In this document: positions 6,222-10,494 of the stretch, piece by piece
How positions within the stretch are numbered: position 1 is the stretch's first letter
How the letters are laid out: each line of letters opens with the position of its first letter
From: Porphyromonadaceae bacterium UBA7207
GTDB lineage: Bacteria; Bacteroidota; Bacteroidia; Bacteroidales; Muribaculaceae
Direction: 5' to 3'
Assembly: GCA_002490635.1 (NCBI GenBank)
Contig: DKUJ01000033.1
Coordinates: 1-10,494 of the forward strand
DNA length: 10,494 nucleotides
The notes under the pieces: generated by a model
What the model saw: only the letters and a program-made list of their open reading frames with translations
What the model was told of the DNA's origin: nothing
The model's database searches: none
Program-made: the position numbers and the translations under genes

Positions 6222-9005
6222 ATGGCCGACGAACGAAAACTCTTCCTCCTCGACGCATACGCACTGATCTACCGCGCATACTACGCCATGATGCGGTCGC
6301 CCAGAACAACATCCACAGGACTGAACACTTCGGCCATATTCGGCTTCGTGAACACTCTCGACGACGTTCTGCGAAAGGAAAACCCGGGGTACATGGCCGT
6401 GTGCTTCGACCCCGGACACGGCCGCACATTCCGCCACGACAGATATCCCGAATACAAGGCCGGCCGCGACAAACAGCCTGAGGACATAACACTGGCCATC
6501 CCATACATAAAGCGTATTCTGGAAGCCTACCGGATTCCCGTGGTGGAGGTGCCGGGATACGAAGCCGACGACGTTATCGGCACTCTGGCCCGCCGGGCCA
6601 CCGCCGAGGGTTTCACCACCTACATGATGACACCCGACAAGGACTATGGCCAACTCGTCGGCGAGGACGTGTTCCAGTATCGCCCTGCTATAAAAGGACA
6701 GGGATTCGAGGTGCGCGGTCCGCAGCAGGTGTGCGAGCGGTACGGCATTTCCGACCCGCGCCAGGTAATCGACCTGCTGGCTCTCGAAGGCGATGCTTCC
6801 GACAATGTGCCGGGCTGTCCGGGCGTAGGAGAGAAAACAGCGGCGAAACTCATCGCGCAGTTCGGCTCCGTGGAGAACCTTCTGGCCAATACCGCGGAAC
6901 TGAAAGGTGCGCTCAAGTCGAAAATAGAAACAAACGCCGACCAGATACGGCTTTCCAAGGAGCTTGTAACCATCTGTACCTACGTTCCCGTGGGTGTCGA
7001 CCCGGAAAATCTTCACCGGCAGCATCCCGACATCGGCGCGCTCAAAGCCATATACAACGAGCTGGAATTCCGCAACCTTATAGCACGCCTGGAGCAGGAG
7101 ACTCCCGAGGCGAAGCCTGCGATAGCTGGCACGGAAAAATCGCTATTCGACCTTGCCGACGACAAAAACGGCTCCATACACACCATTGACAACGCCGTAG
7201 CCGAAGACATACCACCCACGATACTCGACAGCGCCGCTGCCATAGCAGAGTTCGCCGACTCCGTCCGCAACCGCGAGACCATAGCCATGGCGCTGATTGC
7301 CGACGGCCAGGAGGCAATGACGGCACGGGCAATCGGCGTAGCGCTGGCTTTCGAACCGGATAATGCCGGAAATCTGTTCGACACTCCGGCACCCGTTGCG
7401 GCATACGTGGCACTGGAAGGCCCGTTGCAGGCCGATGGCATAGCCTTGTTGAAGGAATTGCTCGCCGACAAGCGCACGACTGTGGTTAGCGACGACATAA
7501 AGCGCGACATCATTGTGCTGCGCCGTCTGGGCGTGGAATTCAGCGGCGCCCGCTGGTTCGACACCTCCGTGGCACATTATGTATGCTCCCCCGAAGCGCG
7601 CCACGACCTCGAGGAACTGGCCATGCAGTACCTTGGCCTCCGTATGAGCCTCTACGACATCCCCGCAGCCAGGCGCGCCGCAACAGCTGCGGCCGATGCC
7701 GCACCCGTAGCCTGCCAGAGAGCGCGTGCGCTGCTGCGTCTCAAAGCGCCGCTCACCGGCGAGGCAGCCGAAAAAGGACAGCTGAGACTTCTCGAGGACA
7801 TCGAACTGCCTCTTGTCGCCGTCCTGGCCGATATGGAATGGGAAGGCGCCAGAGTGAATCCCTCCGAGCTCGCCGCTCTTGCCGGCCAGCTGCGCAAGCG
7901 TCTTGAGGCGCTCGAGGAGGAGGCATACGCCATGGCCGGACGCCCGTTCAACATATCGTCGCCTTCGCAGGTGGGTCAGATTCTGTTCGGCGAGATGGCT
8001 ATCGACCCCAAAGCCCGCAAGACAAAGGGGGGGGCCTGGAGCACCGCCGAGGATGTTCTGGAAAAATACGCATCCACCGTGCCGCTGGTGCGGCTGATTC
8101 TCGACATCCGAGGACTGCGCAAGCTGCTCACAACCTATGTGGAGGCTCTTCCAAAACTCATCAACCCCTCCACCGGCAGGCTGCACACCACCTACCGCCA
8201 GACCGTTACCGCCACCGGACGCCTGTCGAGCACAAATCCCAATCTGCAGAATATTCCCATACGCACTGCCGACGGGCGCGATATCCGCAGGGCTTTTGTG
8301 GCCGAACCCGGATGTCTGCTTCTTTCCGCCGACTACTCACAGATCGAGCTGCGCCTGATGGCCGACCTCAGCGGCGACAGTGCAATGGTCGACGCATTTC
8401 TCAGCGGCGCCGACATACACCGCGCAACTGCCGCCAAAATATACCACATCGACCTCGAGCAGGTTTCCGACACCCAGCGCCGCAATGCCAAGACCGCCAA
8501 TTTCGGAATCATCTACGGCATTTCGGCTTTCGGACTTTCCGAACGGCTCAGCATTCCACGAAGCGAAGCGAAAGAACTCATCGAAGGCTATATGGCCACC
8601 TATCCAGGTGTTGCACGATATATGGAGGAGGCCATAGCCCGCGCACGCACCGACGGCTTCGTGACAACCGTGATGGGACGCCGACGCTATCTGCCCGACA
8701 TCAACTCGCGCAGCAACACCGTACGCTCCTATGCCGAGCGCAATGCCATAAACGCCCCTCTGCAAGGTTCGGCCGCCGACATCATCAAACTGGCCATGGT
8801 GCGCATCCACAACGAGATACGCCGTCGCAACATGCGTTCGCGGATGATTCTCCAGATTCACGACGAACTCATCTTCAATGTCGTGCCAGAAGAAAGCGCC
8901 GAACTTCAGGAAATGGTGATCACAACAATGGAGAATGCCTACCACGGCAAAGTGCCGATGGAAGTTTCGTCAGGCATCGCCACAAACTGGCTCGACGCCC
9001 ACTGA
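6222..9005 (+). CDS. polA: DNA polymerase I, with a 3'-5' exonuclease domain that appears catalytically degraded
   Basis: This 927-residue polymerase fills excision gaps and replaces Okazaki primers; its length matches E. coli Pol I (928). The 5' nuclease domain (about 1-290) keeps its metal ligands: Asp11, Asp63, EADD (114-117), Asp139/Asp141 in TPDKDY, and Asp191/Asp194 in EGDASDNVPG. The polymerase domain (from about 526) is intact: motif A DYSQIELR (704-711), the O-helix RRNAKTANFGIIYG with Lys757, Phe761 and Tyr765, and motif C QIHDE with His880, Asp881 and Glu882. Phe761 corresponds to E. coli Phe762, linked to discrimination against dideoxynucleotides. The middle domain (about 330-500) keeps the fold and Asp429 and Asp492. 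By my alignment, however, Ala357 and Ile359 replace E. coli Asp355 and Glu357, and Thr488 replaces Tyr497. Proofreading is therefore probably absent, as in Taq and Bst polymerases. A run of eight G (8027-8034) encodes the conserved KGGA of the thumb region without breaking the frame. It is the last gene of the protease-mfd-polA run. Confidence 0.97.
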   Translation: MADERKLFLLDAYALIYRAYYAMMRSPRTTSTGLNTSAIFGFVNTLDDVLRKENPGYMAVCFDPGHGRTFRHDRYPEYKAGRDKQPEDITLAIPYIKRILEAYRIPVVEVPGYEADDVIGTLARRATAEGFTTYMMTPDKDYGQLVGEDVFQYRPAIKGQGFEVRGPQQVCERYGISDPRQVIDLLALEGDASDNVPGCPGVGEKTAAKLIAQFGSVENLLANTAELKGALKSKIETNADQIRLSKELVTICTYVPVGVDPENLHRQHPDIGALKAIYNELEFRNLIARLEQETPEAKPAIAGTEKSLFDLADDKNGSIHTIDNAVAEDIPPTILDSAAAIAEFADSVRNRETIAMALIADGQEAMTARAIGVALAFEPDNAGNLFDTPAPVAAYVALEGPLQADGIALLKELLADKRTTVVSDDIKRDIIVLRRLGVEFSGARWFDTSVAHYVCSPEARHDLEELAMQYLGLRMSLYDIPAARRAATAAADAAPVACQRARALLRLKAPLTGEAAEKGQLRLLEDIELPLVAVLADMEWEGARVNPSELAALAGQLRKRLEALEEEAYAMAGRPFNISSPSQVGQILFGEMAIDPKARKTKGGAWSTAEDVLEKYASTVPLVRLILDIRGLRKLLTTYVEALPKLINPSTGRLHTTYRQTVTATGRLSSTNPNLQNIPIRTADGRDIRRAFVAEPGCLLLSADYSQIELRLMADLSGDSAMVDAFLSGADIHRATAAKIYHIDLEQVSDTQRRNAKTANFGIIYGISAFGLSERLSIPRSEAKELIEGYMATYPGVARYMEEAIARARTDGFVTTVMGRRRYLPDINSRSNTVRSYAERNAINAPLQGSAADIIKLAMVRIHNEIRRRNMRSRMILQIHDELIFNVVPEESAELQEMVITTMENAYHGKVPMEVSSGIATNWLDAH

Positions 9006-9027
9006 CAAACCGCCGGCTGCAATAACC

Positions 9028-9066
9028 TGCGAGGCCGTGCCGTAAATTTTACGGCACAGCCTCGCA
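9028..9066. terminator. Long inverted repeat between convergent polA and recA, probable bidirectional terminator
   Basis: The arms are 9028-9046 and 9048-9066. The outer 8 bp (TGCGAGGC / GCCTCGCA) pair perfectly. One C/A mismatch (9036/9058) follows, then ten more complementary bases (GTGCCGTAAA / TTTACGGCAC) around a central T. Allowing for a minimal loop, this gives a stem of about 17 bp. It begins 23 bp after the polA stop and ends 32 bp after the recA stop, read in recA's direction. Position and symmetry fit a shared terminator for the two converging transcripts. Neither side has a clear T-run outside the stem, so it is not a textbook intrinsic terminator; it may instead stabilise 3' ends. 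Confidence 0.65.
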
Positions 9067-9082
9067 AACAGATTGCCTCCGG

Positions 9083-9094
9083 CACCGGCCGGTG
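9083..9094. other. 12-bp perfect palindrome beside the recA stop codon
   Basis: CACCGGCCGGTG is self-complementary and lies 3 bp beyond the recA stop. It may be an accessory part of the terminator region, or chance in GC-rich DNA. No function can be assigned. Confidence 0.3.
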
Positions 9095-9097
9095 GAA

Positions 9098-10261
9098 TCA
9101 AAGGTCTTCCTCGATGGAGAAATCGTCTGGCAGATCGTCGTCGAACTCGTCGGCGGCCATATCGACGCCGGCTGCGGGAGCGGCATCGTCGGCCACTTTC
9201 GGCGCAGGCTGTCCGGCGGAGCTGTCGCCACGCAGTGCGGTGGCAATCTTGGCGCCGATTTCCGCGGCGAGTTCGGGATTGTCGGCAATGGTGGCCTTGG
9301 CGGCATCGCGTCCCTGGCCGAGCTTGGTGCCTTCGTAGCTGAACCATGAGCCGGACTTCTTTATGATATCATAGGCCACGCCAAGGTCGATTATCTCGCC
9401 GCTCTGCGAGATGCCTTCGCCGAACATGATGTCGAACTCGGCGCGCTTGAAGGGAGGTGCCACCTTGTTCTTTGTCACCTTCACATAGGTGCGGCGTCCC
9501 AGAACGTCATCGCCGTCCTTGATCATTGTGCGGCTGCGGATGTCGATTCGCACCGAGGCATAGAATTTAAGTGCGTTGCCACCGGTTGTGGTCTCCATCG
9601 GACCGAACATAGAGCCTATTTTCTCGCGCAGCTGGTTGATGAATATACATGTGGTGTTTGTTCGCGATATCGCGCCCGTGAGCTTGCGCATGGCCTGCGA
9701 CATAAGGCGTGCCTGCAGGCCCATGTTGCGGTCGCCCATCTCGCCTTCGATTTCGCTCTTGGGAGTAAGCGCAGCCACGGAGTCGACCACCAGAATGTCG
9801 ATTGCAGAGGAACGGATAAGCTGTTCGGCAATCTCGAGCGCCTGCTCTCCGTTGTCGGGCTGGGATATGAGCAGATTGTTTATGTCCACACCGAGGCTTT
9901 GGGCATAAAAGCGGTCGAAGGCATGCTCGGCGTCGATAATGGCAGCTATGCCACCGGCTTTCTGTGCCTCCGCTATGGCATGGATGGCAAGAGTTGTCTT
10001 GCCGCTGGATTCGGGACCGTAGATTTCGATGATTCGTCCACGGGGATAGCCACCCACTCCGAGCGCGTGGTTCAGAGCGATGGAGCCGGTTGGAATCACT
10101 TCCACGTCGTCGACCACTTCATCGCCGAGTTTCATTATGGCACCACGTCCGAATGCTTTCTCGATCTGTCCCATGGCCTGGGCCAGGGCGTCGCGTCGTG
10201 CGGCCTGGGGGTCGGCGGCCTTGGCGGCAGCCTTCTTGCTTGTTTCTTTTTTAGGGCTCAT
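9098..10261 (-). CDS. recA: Recombinase RecA
   Basis: This 387-residue ATP-dependent recombinase forms filaments on single-stranded DNA, drives strand exchange and, in organisms with LexA, stimulates its self-cleavage. Numbering from MSPKK, it has the N-terminal helix region QIEKAFGRGAIMKLG, Walker A GPESSGKT (82-89), the catalytic Glu112 in DAEHAFD, Walker B LVVDS (157-161), loop L1 (SEIEGEMGD), and FINQLREKIG with Gln210 (E. coli Gln194) leading into loop L2 and TTTGGNALKFYAS. The C-terminal domain contains SGSWFSYEGTKLGQGRDAA. The tail after about residue 345 is an Ala/Pro/Asp-rich linker ending in a strongly acidic segment (DEFDDDLPDDFSIEEDL), longer than in E. coli RecA (353 residues). 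I chose the ATG at 10261. The frame stays open to a TTG at 10291, but that codon lies inside the predicted -7 box and cannot be in the transcript. recA is monocistronic here as far as visible and converges on polA. Confidence 0.98.
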   Translation of the reverse strand: MSPKKETSKKAAAKAADPQAARRDALAQAMGQIEKAFGRGAIMKLGDEVVDDVEVIPTGSIALNHALGVGGYPRGRIIEIYGPESSGKTTLAIHAIAEAQKAGGIAAIIDAEHAFDRFYAQSLGVDINNLLISQPDNGEQALEIAEQLIRSSAIDILVVDSVAALTPKSEIEGEMGDRNMGLQARLMSQAMRKLTGAISRTNTTCIFINQLREKIGSMFGPMETTTGGNALKFYASVRIDIRSRTMIKDGDDVLGRRTYVKVTKNKVAPPFKRAEFDIMFGEGISQSGEIIDLGVAYDIIKKSGSWFSYEGTKLGQGRDAAKATIADNPELAAEIGAKIATALRGDSSAGQPAPKVADDAAPAAGVDMAADEFDDDLPDDFSIEEDL

Positions 10262-10288
10262 ATGATGTGTGTTGTTTTGTTTCCTATG

Positions 10289-10296
10289 CAAAGATA
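10289..10296 (-). promoter_or_regulatory. Bacteroidetes -7 promoter box of recA
   Basis: Read on the minus strand, TATCTTTG is an exact match to the TAnnTTTG -7 consensus of the Bacteroidetes primary sigma factor. It lies 27 bp before the chosen recA ATG, implying a leader of about 20 nt. No clear TTG-type -33 element is seen at the usual spacing (around 10316-10319). No Shine-Dalgarno sits close to the start; the leader is A/C-rich, as is common in this phylum. The match also argues against the upstream TTG start. Confidence 0.75.
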
Positions 10297-10494
10297 ACGC
10301 CGGAGCCGGGCATCATTCTTTCCCGTCGGGAATAATAAATGTTAAATAAAATAACAGCTCGACCAATCATCGCACTGTATATCTGCACCTTGCGCTTTTT
10401 CTTACAAAATCTGCCGCAAAATTTCTTCCTGTCGGTGAACCATTGCATCCGAACCGTGTTCTAATAGTACATAGCAAGATTACTTTTTCCATTG
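10297..10494. other. AT-rich non-coding region upstream of recA
   Basis: Base composition shifts from the GC-rich genes to AT-rich DNA, notably the A/T stretch at 10331-10353. Beyond the recA upstream palindrome I see no gene. A 41-codon minus-strand frame (10367-10492) has no recognisable protein character. TATATCTG at 10378-10385 (+) is one base off the -7 consensus but has no gene behind it within the window. The stretch probably holds the recA upstream region and the flank of a neighbouring gene outside the window. Confidence 0.6.
10320..10332. promoter_or_regulatory. Palindrome upstream of the recA promoter, candidate operator
   Basis: TTCCCG-T-CGGGAA is a perfect 6+6 inverted repeat around a single T. 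It begins 23 bp upstream of the recA -7 box, so it lies at roughly -38 to -50 from the expected start of transcription. A binding site for a dimeric regulator of recA is possible, but the central spacer is too short for a stable hairpin and no family consensus known to me matches. The regulatory role is inference. Confidence 0.3.

Noticed and set aside
10378..10385. TATATCTG as a plus-strand promoter for a divergent gene
   Set aside because: One mismatch to the consensus, and no plus-strand coding frame follows in the remaining ~110 bases.
10367..10492. A 41-codon minus-strand ORF upstream of recA starting MEKVILLC
   Set aside because: It is short, lies in AT-rich intergenic DNA, resembles no family I know and has no promoter visible within the window. 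It could be chance or the tail of a longer frame from outside the window, so I did not call it a gene.
1..10494. CRISPR arrays, insertion sequences, phage or defence genes, tRNA or rRNA genes
   Set aside because: I looked for direct repeats, terminal inverted repeats, transposase or integrase motifs and tRNA-like cloverleaf sequence in the gaps and saw none. The gaps are all short and the genes are core housekeeping.

Overview
The window looks like chromosomal housekeeping DNA from a member of the Bacteroidales. A GC-rich Muribaculaceae-type gut bacterium is my best guess. The reasons are a Bacteroidetes-type -7 promoter box (TAnnTTTG class) in front of recA, no Shine-Dalgarno sequence ahead of the starts, a small outer-membrane beta-barrel protein ending in an aromatic residue, and the general look of the MiaB, Mfd, PolA and RecA proteins. 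The family-level placement is inference.

Layout. Positions 1-441 (+) hold the 3' end of miaB, a tRNA modification gene that begins before the window. After a 69-bp gap with a probable promoter comes a secreted 219-residue outer-membrane beta-barrel protein (511-1170, +). A further 37 bp on, a tight run of three genes starts: an exported S41 (C-terminal processing) protease (1208-2866), mfd (2863-6219) and polA (6222-9005). The protease and mfd overlap by 4 bp, and mfd and polA are 2 bp apart, so the three are probably co-transcribed. recA lies convergently on the minus strand (9098-10261), and a strong 39-bp inverted repeat between polA and recA is the likely bidirectional terminator. The last ~200 bp (10297-10494) are AT-rich and apparently non-coding, and include the recA upstream region.

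How the genes fit together. Mfd removes RNA polymerase stalled at lesions and recruits UvrA. PolA fills the excision gap. RecA handles recombination and the damage response. This is therefore a small DNA-repair neighbourhood with an envelope protease at the head of the operon. No CRISPR array, transposon, phage gene, tRNA or rRNA is visible.

I found no previously undescribed system. The observation most worth a second look is that the 3'-5' exonuclease domain of PolA appears to have lost key catalytic residues (Ala357 and Ile359 where E. coli has Asp355 and Glu357, and Thr488 for Tyr497). This polymerase I is predicted to be proofreading-deficient. Lesser points are a near-perfect palindrome just upstream of the recA promoter, an 8-G run inside polA, and the recA start-codon question.
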